64,000 bases of DNA, taken from NCBI RefSeq assembly GCF_010500815.1, contig NZ_JAAAMG010000019.1, positions 44,454-108,453 on the forward strand, written 5' to 3'. This DNA comes from Jiella pacifica (GTDB lineage: Bacteria > Pseudomonadota > Alphaproteobacteria > Rhizobiales > Rhizobiaceae). The translations under genes and the position numbers were made by a program. Below, in pieces: positions 8,315 through 17,250 of this stretch; position 1 is the stretch's first letter; every line of letters begins with the position of its first letter. Below the pieces are notes generated by a model. The model was not told the origin of the DNA. It saw nothing but the letters and a program-made list of their open reading frames with translations, and searched no databases.

Positions 8315-8339
8315 CGGCGGCGCGCCAGCGCCGCCGTTT
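8315..8339 (+). terminator. terminator after manganese catalase
   Basis: A 9-bp perfect stem (CGGCGGCGC at 8315-8323 with GCGCCGCCG at 8328-8336), a 4-base loop and TTT lie 28 bases after the catalase stop. Confidence 0.6.
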
Positions 8340-8447
8340 GCATGTCCGGATCGGGCGACGAGCCAGAGCAACCGAAATTGTTCAAACCGCCGGAAGAGCG
8401 TGCTATCGGTCGGGCTCGACAATGCAGAACCAGGTTCGAGGCAAGCC

Positions 8448-9053
8448 ATGCAGAAGTTCGACAAGCTCACGGGCGTCGCCGCGCCCTTGCCGGTCGTCAA
8501 CGTCGACACCGACATGATCATCCCGAAGGAATATCTGAAGACGATCAAGCGCACCGGCCTCGGGTCCGGCCTCTTCGCCGAGATGCGCTACAAGGACGAC
8601 GGCTCGGAAAACGAAGACTTCGTCCTCAACAAGCCGGCCTATCGCAACGCCGAGATCCTGGTCGCAGGCGACAATTTCGGTTGCGGCTCGTCGCGCGAAC
8701 ACGCGCCCTGGGCGCTGCTCGACTTCGGCATCCGATGCGTGATCTCGACGTCCTTCGCCGACATTTTCTACAACAACTGCTTCAAGAACGGCATCCTGCC
8801 GATTCGCGTTACGCCGGAGCAGCTGGCTCTCCTGATGGACGATGCCGAGCGCGGCTCGAATGCGCGCCTCACCGTCGATCTCGCCGAGCAGACGATCTCC
8901 GGGCCGGATGGCGGCCAGATCACCTTCGAGATCGATTCCTTCCGCAAGCACTGCCTCATCAACGGTCTCGACGACATCGGCCTGACCCTGGAGCGGGCCG
9001 ACAAGATCGCCGATTTCGAACAGAACCTCGCCGGCGAGCGCCCCTGGGCCTGA
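8448..9053 (+). CDS. leuD: 3-isopropylmalate dehydratase small subunit
   Basis: The 201-residue protein is the swivelling-domain subunit that pairs with LeuC to isomerise 2- and 3-isopropylmalate in leucine biosynthesis. It shows [11 protein letters not shown], the substrate loop [17 protein letters not shown], and [15 protein letters not shown]. Its length matches the E. coli-type LeuD. The ATG at 8448 follows a GAGG-like site. leuC and leuB are not adjacent, which is common in rhizobia. Confidence 0.96.
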   Translation: MQKFDKLTGVAAPLPVVNVDTDMIIPKEYLKTIKRTGLGSGLFAEMRYKDDGSENEDFVLNKPAYRNAEILVAGDNFGCGSSREHAPWALLDFGIRCVISTSFADIFYNNCFKNGILPIRVTPEQLALLMDDAERGSNARLTVDLAEQTISGPDGGQITFEIDSFRKHCLINGLDDIGLTLERADKIADFEQNLAGERPWA

Positions 9054-9072
9054 GACGCCCGCGTGCACAAGC

Positions 9073-9108
9073 CCCCCCGATTCGCCGTGCTGCCGGTTCA
9101 TCGGGGGG
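9073..9108 (+). terminator. hairpin after leuD (weak terminator candidate)
   Basis: CCCCCCGA at 9073-9080 pairs with TCGGGGGG at 9101-9108, leaving a 20-base loop. It sits 19 bases after the leuD stop but lacks a T run, so it may end transcription only weakly or protect the mRNA 3' end. Confidence 0.35.
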
Positions 9109-9276
9109 CGATGATGGCGTGAAACTTCGCATGTTGCGCAAGCCCGGCGCCAGCCGGCAAGTGTACAGGGCGTCGTCATGGGCAGGGGCGTTTCGGCGCT
9201 CCACCGTCTTTCCGACGAAAGCCGCCGATCGGGTGTTGACGCGCCGGGCGGAATCATCGAAGAAGGCCCCCGAAGC

Positions 9277-9351
<75 letters not shown>

Positions 9352-9614
9352 TTTTTCCGACGAAAATTTTGACTCGGTATCGACGCAATCGGCGGCGCGG
9401 CTTTCGGCGTCAAACGCGCTTTGAAGGGCTCATACCATCCCGCGAAATGCAATGCATGCCGCCGGCGGCCACGGTCGAGCATCTTGCGAAAAAGCGGCAC
9501 TGCCCGAAGGCAGACTTGCTTTGATGCATTGCCGACAGAGGCTATGAGTCGTCCGAAAGTCGGGCGCGCTAATGCCTATCGCCCCCGCCTCAACGCTCGA
9601 TCCGGGAGCCACTC

Positions 9615-10307
9615 ATGGCCATCACGCTCTACGAACTCGTCGGCCGCGACGCCGCGCGGCCGTTTTCGCCGCATTGCTGGAAGGTGCGGCTCGCCCTGCG
9701 CCACAAGGGTCTGGACTTTCAGTCCGCGACGGCGGGCTTCACCGAAATTCCGGGCCTCGAGGGTGGCTGTTCGAAGATCGTGCCGATCCTGAGAGACGGG
9801 GAAACCCTCGTCGCCGCTTCCTTCGCCATCGCCGAGTATCTCGAAGAGACCTATCCGAATCGGCCGAGCCTGTTCGGCGGTGAGGGTGGACGGGCCTTGT
9901 CGCGCTTCGTCGAAAGCTGGTCGCAGCGCACCATCCACCCGGCGCTGGCTCGGTTCGCCGTCCTCGACATCCACGACGTTCTCGGTGAGCCGGATCAGGC
10001 CTATTTCCGCGAAAGCCGCGAGAAGGCCTTCGGCACGACGCTGGAGAGCTTCGTCGCCGACCGCGCGGACAGGGTCGAGCCGCTCCTGAAGTCGTTGGAG
10101 CCGCTGCGCGCCATCGTCGCCAGGCAGCCTTTCCTCGGCGGCGACGGCCCGCTCTTTGCCGACTACATCGTCTTCGGCGGCTTCCAGTGGGCCCGGGTTT
10201 CCTCGCCATTCCAGTTTCTGCCGGCGGAGGATCCGGTGGCACTTTGGTTTGAGCGCTGCCTGGCGCTTTACGACGGCGAGGGGGCCAAGGTCCCGGCCGC
10301 TGCCTGA
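9615..10307 (+). CDS. glutathione S-transferase family protein (beta-etherase-like)
   Basis: The 230-residue protein has an N-terminal thioredoxin-like domain with F-S-P-H-C-W-K-V-R-L-A-L near residues 17-28, the V-P-I-L (cis-Pro) motif and A-S-F-A-I-A-E-Y-L-E-E-T-Y-P, then an all-helical C-terminal domain. The S-P-H-C-W-K signature is like LigE/LigF-type beta-etherases and related bacterial GSTs, but aryl-ether cleavage here is only a possibility and no lignin-degradation genes are near. The ATG follows GGGAGCC. It is transcribed toward ndk. Confidence 0.88.
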   Translation: MAITLYELVGRDAARPFSPHCWKVRLALRHKGLDFQSATAGFTEIPGLEGGCSKIVPILRDGETLVAASFAIAEYLEETYPNRPSLFGGEGGRALSRFVESWSQRTIHPALARFAVLDIHDVLGEPDQAYFRESREKAFGTTLESFVADRADRVEPLLKSLEPLRAIVARQPFLGGDGPLFADYIVFGGFQWARVSSPFQFLPAEDPVALWFERCLALYDGEGAKVPAAA

Positions 10308-10397
10308 AATGAGCCACCCTGGCTCGGCTTGCCCTGGGGAAACGGGCTCGCTATAGGTCGCGCCACATCCCCAACAGGTCGAAGACAAGGAACTTTC

Positions 10398-10820
<423 letters not shown>

Positions 10821-10870
10821 AGCCTGTCGTCTCAGCGGCCGGCTGCAGTCGGTTTGACGTTGCAAATTGG

Positions 10871-10899
10871 ATGCCCGGGATGGTTCACCGCCCGGGCAT
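10871..10899. terminator. shared bidirectional terminator, ndk / CBS gene
   Basis: ATGCCCGGG at 10871-10879 pairs perfectly with CCCGGGCAT at 10891-10899 across an 11-base loop. It lies between the convergent ndk and CBS genes; the flank read on the minus strand (CCAATTTGC) is T-rich and the plus flank less so. Confidence 0.55.
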
Positions 10900-10913
10900 T
10901 CGTCGTTTCGGGG

Positions 10914-11441
10914 TCAGGCCTCAGCCCCGAAGAACGACGCCAGCACCACGATCAATATGAGCGTGTAGGCCGCGACCGAGCCGGCGACCAGCAGGATCTG
11001 GTAGTTCCGCCCGACGGTCGTGCGCGTCACCTCCCGCGCCTGGTGCAGGAGGTTCGGCCAGGTGTAGGAAACGAAGTCGCCCTGCGTCATGATCGACACG
11101 ACCCGGCCCTGATCGTCGACGATCGGCAGGCGCCGGAAGCGCTCGTTCGACATCACCCGCATCCATTCGATCAGGTCGTCGTCGGCCTTCGCCGCCCGCG
11201 GCTTGGCGGTCATGATCTCGCGCAGCGTTGTCGTTTCCGGATCGCGCTTGGCACCGACCAGACGTTTCATGACGTCGCGCTCGGTAACGACGCCGATCAG
11301 CTTCTCGTAGTCGTCGACGATCATCACCGAGCCGACGTTCCTCTCGGTCATCGCCGTGACGGCCGTCATCGCCGTGGCGTCTGGCCCGAAGCACAAGGGC
11401 TTCGGCTTGTCGCGAAATTCCGGCCGGTCCTTGATCTTCAT
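10914..11441 (-). CDS. tandem CBS-domain protein with C-terminal membrane helix
   Basis: The 175-residue protein has two CBS motifs: about residues 18-62 (V-G-S-V-M-I-V-D-D, G-V-V-T-E-R-D-V) and 78-124 (F-R-R-L-P-I-V-D-D-Q-G-R-V-V-S-I-M-T-Q-G-D-F). CBS pairs sense adenine nucleotides. A hydrophobic helix at about 148-171 should anchor it in the inner membrane with the CBS pair in the cytosol, an unusual arrangement for such a short protein. The ATG at 11441 follows AGGGAGG. Its partner is unknown. Confidence 0.85.
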   Translation of the reverse strand: MKIKDRPEFRDKPKPLCFGPDATAMTAVTAMTERNVGSVMIVDDYEKLIGVVTERDVMKRLVGAKRDPETTTLREIMTAKPRAAKADDDLIEWMRVMSNERFRRLPIVDDQGRVVSIMTQGDFVSYTWPNLLHQAREVTRTTVGRNYQILLVAGSVAAYTLILIVVLASFFGAEA

Positions 11442-11607
11442 GGGTGCCCTCCCTGTCCAAAAAGGGAAAGCTAGGCGCCTCATGCGCGTTTGATAGTGTC
11501 CACTACGGATGACATCGCAAAAATCGATGTTGCAAGGCAAGATGTTCTTGCTGTCTTGCAGTATATGAAAAGCAACCGTCGCCTCTGTAATGGTTGTAGC
11601 ACTGTCG

Positions 11608-12183
11608 CTACAGCCGATGCCAGCGGTCGGCCGCCGCATCGTCGGTATCCTTGGCTTCCACCCAGCCACCCATGGTGCCATCGACGAGATGCTCGCGCTT
11701 CCAGAAGGGGGCGGATGTCTTCATGAAGTCCATCAGGAAGCTCGCTGCCTCAAAGGCGGCGCCGCGATGGGCCGAGGAACAGGCGACCAGGACGATCTCC
11801 TCGCCGGGCGCGATCAGTCCATAGCGGTGGATCGCCGCGCAACCGAGGATCGGCCAGCGCGTCGCGGCCTCGCGGGCGATCTTTGCGATCTGTCGCTCGG
11901 CCATGCCGGGATAGTGTTCGAGCTCCAGCGCCTTCAGCCGGCCGCCCTCGTCGCGGCAATAGCCGGTGAAGGTGACGAGCGCCCCGACGGCGCCTGGGGC
12001 GGCAAGTGCCGAGGTGACGGCACCGGCATCGATCCGTTCGGTCTGGACCCGAATGTCGAGACGGATTCCTGCCGTGCCGTTCTCGGCTTTCCCAGAGTGC
12101 GGTGCACTCGCGGAGTGGGTGGTCTCCCGCGCACCATCATACATGGTGGCGGCGAGGTCGGCGCTGTTGCGGGTCTCCGCCAT
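11608..12183 (-). CDS. moaE: molybdopterin synthase catalytic subunit MoaE
   Basis: The 191-residue protein inserts sulfur from MoaD-thiocarboxylate into cyclic pyranopterin monophosphate to make molybdopterin. The family core has G-A-L-V-T-F-T-G-Y-C-R-D-E, L-E-L-E-H-Y-P-G-M and the active-site lysines Lys155 and Lys162 in M-D-F-M-K-T-S-A-P-F-W-K. About 38 N-terminal residues are extra compared with E. coli MoaE and look disordered; a later start is possible but no better one is obvious. moaD ends 3 bases upstream, so the two are coupled. Confidence 0.93.
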   Translation of the reverse strand: MAETRNSADLAATMYDGARETTHSASAPHSGKAENGTAGIRLDIRVQTERIDAGAVTSALAAPGAVGALVTFTGYCRDEGGRLKALELEHYPGMAERQIAKIAREAATRWPILGCAAIHRYGLIAPGEEIVLVACSSAHRGAAFEAASFLMDFMKTSAPFWKREHLVDGTMGGWVEAKDTDDAAADRWHRL

Positions 12184-12186
12184 GGC

Positions 12187-12438
12187 TCAGCCTCCGGTCA
12201 TCGGCGGGAAGATCGCGACTTCCCGGGCGCCGCCCAGCGGTTCGGAATGGTCGACATGCTCGTGGTCGATGGCGACGCGAATGATCTCCGGCGCCTGCAG
12301 CGCCGCGTCGTAGGTCTCGCCGCGGCCCTTCAGCCAGTGGAGCAGGTCGCCGACCGTCACGATACCGGCCGGCAGCGCCACCTCTTCCTCGGCGATGCCG
12401 ATCCGCTCGCGCACCCAGGCGAAATAGGCAAGTTTCAT
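12187..12438 (-). CDS. moaD: molybdopterin synthase sulfur carrier subunit MoaD
   Basis: This 83-residue ubiquitin-like protein ends in P-P-M-T-G-G; the terminal Gly-Gly is thiocarboxylated by MoeB and delivers sulfur in molybdopterin synthesis. The start Y-F-A-W-V-R-E-R-I-G is typical of alphaproteobacterial MoaD. The ATG at 12438 follows AGGAG. It is the third gene of the uvrC-pgsA-moaD-moaE unit and is followed after 3 bases by its catalytic partner. Confidence 0.95.
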   Translation of the reverse strand: MKLAYFAWVRERIGIAEEEVALPAGIVTVGDLLHWLKGRGETYDAALQAPEIIRVAIDHEHVDHSEPLGGAREVAIFPPMTGG

Positions 12439-12604
12439 CGGGCTAGCTCCTGTCGTCCTCGACCGGAGATGGCGGGCGAGGCGCAGCTTGTCCAGTGCAA
12501 ACGTCGCGCAGCATGGCGGTGCCGATCGGCCGTCGTCGCTCCGCCGACTCTGTGCCTTGCAATTCCCCGGGCATGCCAGGGGTTGCGAAGAGGAGCTTGC
12601 CACC

Positions 12605-12808
12605 ATGAAGAACTGCCATCTCTCAGCCGAATCTGCCGCCGCTTTCACCGGCGTGCGCATCTGGGGCGACCGCAAGCTCGCCTCGGCCTATGCGCCGGAA
12701 AAGACGATCGGCTCGCTGTCGCGCTGCCGTCACGAACTGACGCTCAACCTTCCGGCGGACGGCTTCAGGCGACGGACCATCCAGCCCTCGCCACCGAGGC
12801 AGGGATGA
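12605..12808 (+). CDS. small hypothetical protein (67 aa)
   Basis: I do not recognise this product. The ATG at 12605 has a strong GAGGAG ribosome site 7-12 bases upstream and codons with high G/C at position three. The protein has Cys4 and Cys41, a central S-A-A-A-F-T-G-V-R-I-W-G-D-R-K-L segment and a basic C-terminus, with no signal peptide or membrane helix. It lies on the plus strand between moaD and pgsA, antisense to the flanking operon and inside the likely operon transcript. The real gene status rests on the start signal and codon bias only. Confidence 0.5.
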   Translation: MKNCHLSAESAAAFTGVRIWGDRKLASAYAPEKTIGSLSRCRHELTLNLPADGFRRRTIQPSPPRQG

Positions 12809-12868
12809 TCACGGCGCGGCGGGCGACCGACGCGTGATTGCTGCCGGGCTTGGCTGTGTCAGGGCGGC

Positions 12869-13450
12869 TCAGTCGTCGATGTGCCGCAGCCCGGCGCGAA
12901 AATAGTCGTAGCCGGTGTAGAGGGTGACTAGGGCCGATACCCAGAGGAGGACGAGGCCGACTTCGGTGATGCCCGGCATGAACCGGTCGCCGGCGGGACC
13001 GGCCAGGAGGAAGGCGATTGAGACCATCTGCATCGTCGTCTTCCACTTGGCGAGGCGCGTCACCGGGACGGAAACCTTCAGTTCTGCGAGATATTCGCGC
13101 AGGCCCGAGACGAGGATCTCGCGGCACAGGATGATGATCGCCGCCCACAGGCTCCAGCCGGCGATGCTGCCCTCGGCGGCGAGGAGCAGGAGCACGGCGG
13201 CGACGAGCAGCTTGTCGGCGATGGGGTCGAGCATCCGGCCGATGGTCGAGGACTGGTTCCAGGCCCTGGCCAGATAGCCGTCGAAATAGTCGGTGATCGA
13301 GGCGGCGACGAAGATGCCGAGCGCCGTCCAGCGGGCATAGTCGGGACTGCGCAGCTGGCCTTCGAGGAAGAAGCACATCACGACCAGCGGGACGCAGACG
13401 ATCCGCGCATAGGTCAGGATGTTGGGAAGGCTGAGGGCCTTTGACGCCAT
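12869..13450 (-). CDS. pgsA: CDP-diacylglycerol--glycerol-3-phosphate 3-phosphatidyltransferase
   Basis: This 193-residue inner-membrane enzyme makes phosphatidylglycerol phosphate, the committed step to phosphatidylglycerol and cardiolipin. The CDP-alcohol phosphotransferase signature D-x2-D-G-x2-A-R-x8-G-x3-D-x3-D is complete (I-T-D-Y-F-D-G-Y-L-A-R to G-R-M-L-D-P-I-A-D-K). Several membrane helices flank it. It follows uvrC by 114 bases and precedes moaD, the usual order in rhizobia. Confidence 0.95.
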   Translation of the reverse strand: MASKALSLPNILTYARIVCVPLVVMCFFLEGQLRSPDYARWTALGIFVAASITDYFDGYLARAWNQSSTIGRMLDPIADKLLVAAVLLLLAAEGSIAGWSLWAAIIILCREILVSGLREYLAELKVSVPVTRLAKWKTTMQMVSIAFLLAGPAGDRFMPGITEVGLVLLWVSALVTLYTGYDYFRAGLRHIDD

Positions 13451-13564
13451 GATACGCTTGCCTGCGGAATTTGGGGGTTGGGCTTTTCAAAGCGCGGGCG
13501 GGCCGGTCGCGTCAACCGGCCCGGCGGAAAGATCCGATACTCTGCTGCAAACGTGACGATTGTT

Positions 13565-15871
13565 TCATCGGCTCGCCCGGAAATGGTCGTAGATCGATTG
13601 CGCCATCGCCGCAGAGATGCCCTCGACCTCGGTCAGGTCACTGAGCGCAGCCCGCGAGATCGCTTTCGCCGTGCCGAAGTGATGCAGAAGCGCGCGCTTG
13701 CGCGACGGCCCGATGCCGGCGATCTCGTCGAGCGGGTTTCGGACGAGCTCCTTCTTCCGCTTCGCCCGGTGGGTGCCGATGGCGAAGCGATGCGCCTCGT
13801 CGCGCATCCGCTGGACGAAATAGAGCACCGGGTCGCGCGGCGGCAGCGAGAAGGGCTCGCGGCCTTCCATGACGAAGCGCTCGCGCCCGGCGTCGCGGTC
13901 GACGCCCTTGGCGATGCCGATGGCGGTGATCCGGTCGGCGATGCCGAGTTCGTCGAGGATGGCGCGCACGGCCGACATCTGGCCCTTGCCGCCGTCGATC
14001 AGGACGAGGTCCGGCCAGGCCGGCATCGCCGCGTCGTCGGCGAGATCGTCGGCGCCATCGCCCGGGAGGATTTCACCTTCCGAGACGTCGCCCTGCGAGG
14101 CCCCGCCCGCAGCGTCGGCGCCCTGCGGCGGTCCGCCGGGTGCCGCATCGACGGCGCGCGCCGTGTCGGCCGTCGCCGGCATGGTCTCGGCGTGTTCCTT
14201 GATCAGCCGCGAGAAGCGCCGGCGGATGACCTCCTTCATCATGCCGAAGTCGTCGCCGGGGGTGATGTCTTCGCCCTTGATGTTGAACTTGCGATACTGG
14301 TTCTTGGCGAAGCCCTCCGGCCCGGCGACGATCATCGCGCCGACGGCCGCCGTCCCCATGATGTGGGAGTTGTCGTAGACCTCGACGCGACGCGGCGGGC
14401 GCTTCAGGCCGAAGGTCTGCTGCAGGCCGTCGAGCAGCCGCGCCTGGGTCGAGGTCTCGGCCAGGCGCCGGCCGAGCGCCTCCTTGGCGTTCGAGGCGGC
14501 ATGGTCGACGAGATCGCGTTTGGCCCCGCGCGAAGGCACCTCGATCCGCACCTTGCGCTCGGCCCGCAGCGACAGCGCCTCGGCGAGCAGCGCCTCGTCC
14601 TCGACCCTGACTGGCAGCAGGATCAGCCGCGGCGCCGGCGTATCGTCGTAGAACTGGCCGAGGAAGGCCGCGAGCACCGCTTCGGGCTCCAGCGAAGGAT
14701 CGGCCTTTGGGAAATAGGCGCGGTTGCCCCAGTTCTGCCCGGTGCGGAAGAAGAACACCTGGATCGAAGTGAGCCCGCCCTCCTGATGGATGGCGAAGAC
14801 ATCGGCCTCCTCGATGCCCTCCGGATTGATGCCCTGATGGCCCTGCACGTGCGACAGCGCCGCGAGCCGGTCGCGATAGACGGCGGCGCGCTCGAAATCG
14901 AGATCTTCGGAGGCCGACTGCATTGAGTGCGACAGCATGGTCTTCACGTCGCTCGAGCGGCCGGACAGGAAGGCCGTCGCCTCGTCGACGAGTTCGGCAT
15001 AGTCGGCTTCGCTGACCTCGCCGGTGCAGGGGCCGGAGCAGCGCTTGATCTGATAGAGCAGGCACGGCCGGGTGCGGCTGTCATAGACCGAATCGGAACA
15101 GGTGCGCAGCAGGAAGGCCCGCTGCAGCGCGTTGATCGTCCGGCCAACCGCGCCAGCCGAGGCGAAGGGGCCGAAATAGCGCCCTTTTCGCGACCGCGCG
15201 CCGCGGTGTTTGAGGATCGCCGGCGCCGCATGGTCCTGGCTGATCAGGATGTAGGGGAACGATTTGTCGTCCCGCATCAACACGTTGAAGCGGGGGCGCA
15301 GCCGCTTGATGAGGTTCGCCTCGAGCAGCAGCGCCTCGGTCTCCGTGCGCGTCGTCACGAATTCCATGGCCTGCGTCTTGGCGATCATCCGGGCGATGCG
15401 CTGGGTATGGCCGCCCGACCGCGAATAGCTGGCGACGCGCTTCTTCAGCGAGCGCGCCTTGCCGACATAGAGGATCTCGCCGTCGGCCCCGAACATCCGG
15501 TAGACGCCGGGCGAGTTCGGCAGCCGCTTGACCAACGCGCCGATCAGCTCGGCGCCCTTGAGATCGCCGGAGACCTTGTGCCCGGCATCGTCCCAGTCGA
15601 TCGCCTCGATCAGCGCCGCACTGGCCGACGGTGCGGCAGGGGCAGGGGCGAGGTCGTCCTCGTCGTGGTCCAACGCATCATCCGCCGTCGCAGCGTCTGC
15701 GACGATCATGCCGGCTTCGTCGTCGGCGTCGTCGAAACCCGCCGGGCCGGCCGACGTGTCGTCCGCGGCGGATACATCGACGTCGTCCCGCGGCTGCAAT
15801 GCCCTGGCGCTATGGCTCGAATATCGTTGCGGACGCGAGCGGCCCAACGTCTTCTCCTCGTCGTGTTCCAT
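13565..15871 (-). CDS. uvrC: excinuclease ABC subunit UvrC, enlarged
   Basis: The 768-residue protein makes both incisions in nucleotide-excision repair. In order it has an acidic Ala/Asp-rich N-terminal extension (1-100), the GIY-YIG nuclease (G-V-Y-R-M-F at 122-127, L-Y-V-G-K at 134-138), the UVR helix that binds UvrB ([13 protein letters not shown]), the RNase H-like nuclease (V-E-V-Y-D-N-S-H), an insert of about 55 residues (565-617) rich in Gly, Ala and Asp, and tandem HhH motifs at the end. Typical UvrC has 600-680 residues, so the extension and insert are unusual. The ATG at 15871 is chosen because upstream codons lack coding character. Confidence 0.94.
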   Translation of the reverse strand: MEHDEEKTLGRSRPQRYSSHSARALQPRDDVDVSAADDTSAGPAGFDDADDEAGMIVADAATADDALDHDEDDLAPAPAAPSASAALIEAIDWDDAGHKVSGDLKGAELIGALVKRLPNSPGVYRMFGADGEILYVGKARSLKKRVASYSRSGGHTQRIARMIAKTQAMEFVTTRTETEALLLEANLIKRLRPRFNVLMRDDKSFPYILISQDHAAPAILKHRGARSRKGRYFGPFASAGAVGRTINALQRAFLLRTCSDSVYDSRTRPCLLYQIKRCSGPCTGEVSEADYAELVDEATAFLSGRSSDVKTMLSHSMQSASEDLDFERAAVYRDRLAALSHVQGHQGINPEGIEEADVFAIHQEGGLTSIQVFFFRTGQNWGNRAYFPKADPSLEPEAVLAAFLGQFYDDTPAPRLILLPVRVEDEALLAEALSLRAERKVRIEVPSRGAKRDLVDHAASNAKEALGRRLAETSTQARLLDGLQQTFGLKRPPRRVEVYDNSHIMGTAAVGAMIVAGPEGFAKNQYRKFNIKGEDITPGDDFGMMKEVIRRRFSRLIKEHAETMPATADTARAVDAAPGGPPQGADAAGGASQGDVSEGEILPGDGADDLADDAAMPAWPDLVLIDGGKGQMSAVRAILDELGIADRITAIGIAKGVDRDAGRERFVMEGREPFSLPPRDPVLYFVQRMRDEAHRFAIGTHRAKRKKELVRNPLDEIAGIGPSRKRALLHHFGTAKAISRAALSDLTEVEGISAAMAQSIYDHFRASR

Positions 15872-16204
15872 CGTGCGAAGACCAGCGCCCCGGTACGACC
15901 ATCCGTCATATATGACCGTCGCCGCCGGATATGCAGGGGCGGAAGGCCTTCGCTGGGCCTGACGGCCGGTTCGGCGAGCCACGGCCCGGGCGGTACGGGC
16001 TGATCGTGACTGAATTGCAACAGCCGCGAAAAAGATTCGGCGAATCGATCGCGACCTTCTCGCGGAGTCCTGTTTACGCCATCCGCAGTCTCCACTTGTA
16101 GGGGGAAGCGACGTCATCGAAGGATGACGGAGGAGTGTTTTGCGGCTTCCGGGCGCCACTTGTCGTCGTGGGAAGGCGCGCATTCGTAAGGAACGGTGGA
16201 CCCG
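15872..16204. other. divergent intergenic region uvrC / outer-membrane protein
   Basis: These 333 bases lie between divergent genes. A perfect 12-base palindrome GTCATATATGAC occurs at 15905-15916, about 34 bases upstream of the uvrC start, and is a candidate operator or promoter element. No alphaproteobacterial LexA direct repeat (GTTC-N7-GTTC) was seen. No gene is supported. Confidence 0.4.
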
Positions 16205-16882
16205 ATGATGAGGCCAGGCTCGGTCCGATCATTTGCGCTAGTCCTGTTCGGTGCCCTGGCCTGCTCGGTTGCGAGCGCTTCGGCGGCCGATGTCGTCTAC
16301 GAGCAACCGGTCTCTGCGCCGTCGCCCGAAGCGCCGTCCTCGCCGATCTACGTCTGGTCCGGGCCCTATGCGGGTGCCTTCGTCGGCTACAACTTCGCCC
16401 GGTTCGACGATGCCGGTGGCGCGTCCTTCGACGCGGACGGCCTCGTCGGCGGCGTCTATGTCGGGTATAATTTCGAGACCCCAACGATCGTCTACGGCAT
16501 CGAGGCCGACATCGGCGGTTCGGCGGTCGACGGCTCGGCCTTCAGCTCCTCCCTCGGCGGAGACGTTGACGGGGAGCAGAACGTCTTCGGATCGCTGCGC
16601 GGCCGCGTCGGCGTCAAGGCCGATCCGTTCCTAGTCTTTGCGACGGGCGGTGTCGCGGCGTCGCGCACCGAGCTTTCGCTCGGCGGCAGCTCGGACAGCC
16701 AGACGAGCGTCGGCTACACGGTCGGCGCCGGTGTGGAGGCGAAGTTCGGCGACGATCTCACCGGCCGGCTCGAATATCGCTATTCGAAATTCGGCAACGA
16801 GACCTACGATCTCGGCACCACCAGCGTCTCCTCCGGCTTCGACGAGCACTCGATTCGTGCCGGCGTCGCGCTGAAGTTCTGA
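16205..16882 (+). CDS. outer-membrane beta-barrel protein (Omp25/Omp31-like)
   Basis: The 225-residue product has a signal peptide (cleavage probably after A-S-A near residue 28) followed by a Pro/Ser-rich stretch and an eight-strand-type barrel: [48 protein letters not shown] and a terminal aromatic in V-A-L-K-F, which is the BAM recognition signal. Such proteins are abundant envelope components in rhizobia and Brucella. ATG codons at 16205 and 16208 are nearly equivalent; GGTGGA precedes them. Confidence 0.9.
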   Translation: MMRPGSVRSFALVLFGALACSVASASAADVVYEQPVSAPSPEAPSSPIYVWSGPYAGAFVGYNFARFDDAGGASFDADGLVGGVYVGYNFETPTIVYGIEADIGGSAVDGSAFSSSLGGDVDGEQNVFGSLRGRVGVKADPFLVFATGGVAASRTELSLGGSSDSQTSVGYTVGAGVEAKFGDDLTGRLEYRYSKFGNETYDLGTTSVSSGFDEHSIRAGVALKF

Positions 16883-17250
16883 CGCGGCCGCACCGACGGT
16901 CGAGCTTCGTCTTCGTAAACTTCTCTGCGCAGGTCCTGCCCCTTACCGGTTGCCATTCTTTGGCGCCGGGCGGGGATTGCGCCCATGCGGCGGCGTAGGC
17001 CGATCTGCCGTGCAAGCACAGCAGGGCGTCGTCTCCCGTCCCACATCCATGATGCGGGATGCACCGTTAAGGCGTTCATTAAATCACTCGCCCTGATCGT
17101 TTCATGCGAGATTTTCATCAATAAAAACAATGAGTTGAGACGAATTTTTGCCGATTGCCGTTCATCGTCTCTTAAGCGGTTGGTTGCAGTTCTAACGAAA
17201 CCCGCGTTGCCGTGGCATCCCGGCCCGCTGATGTTTCGAAGGACGAGCAC
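16883..17250. other. intergenic region upstream of the chemoreceptor gene
   Basis: These 368 bases contain an AT-rich patch (17095-17150) and a perfect 7-bp inverted repeat, GAGACGA at 17137-17143 with TCGTCTC at 17165-17171. The region probably carries the chemoreceptor promoter. TTAA-N8-TTAA near 17066 resembles a CtrA site but has the wrong spacer. No gene is supported. Confidence 0.4.

Noticed and set aside
13478..14926. Plus-strand open frame opposite uvrC
   Set aside because: The composition is typical of antisense reading and lacks motifs, whereas uvrC domains are clear.
17060..17090. Possible CtrA site TTAA-N8-TTAA before the chemoreceptor gene
   Set aside because: The CtrA consensus requires a 7-base spacer; here it is 8, so it was not annotated.
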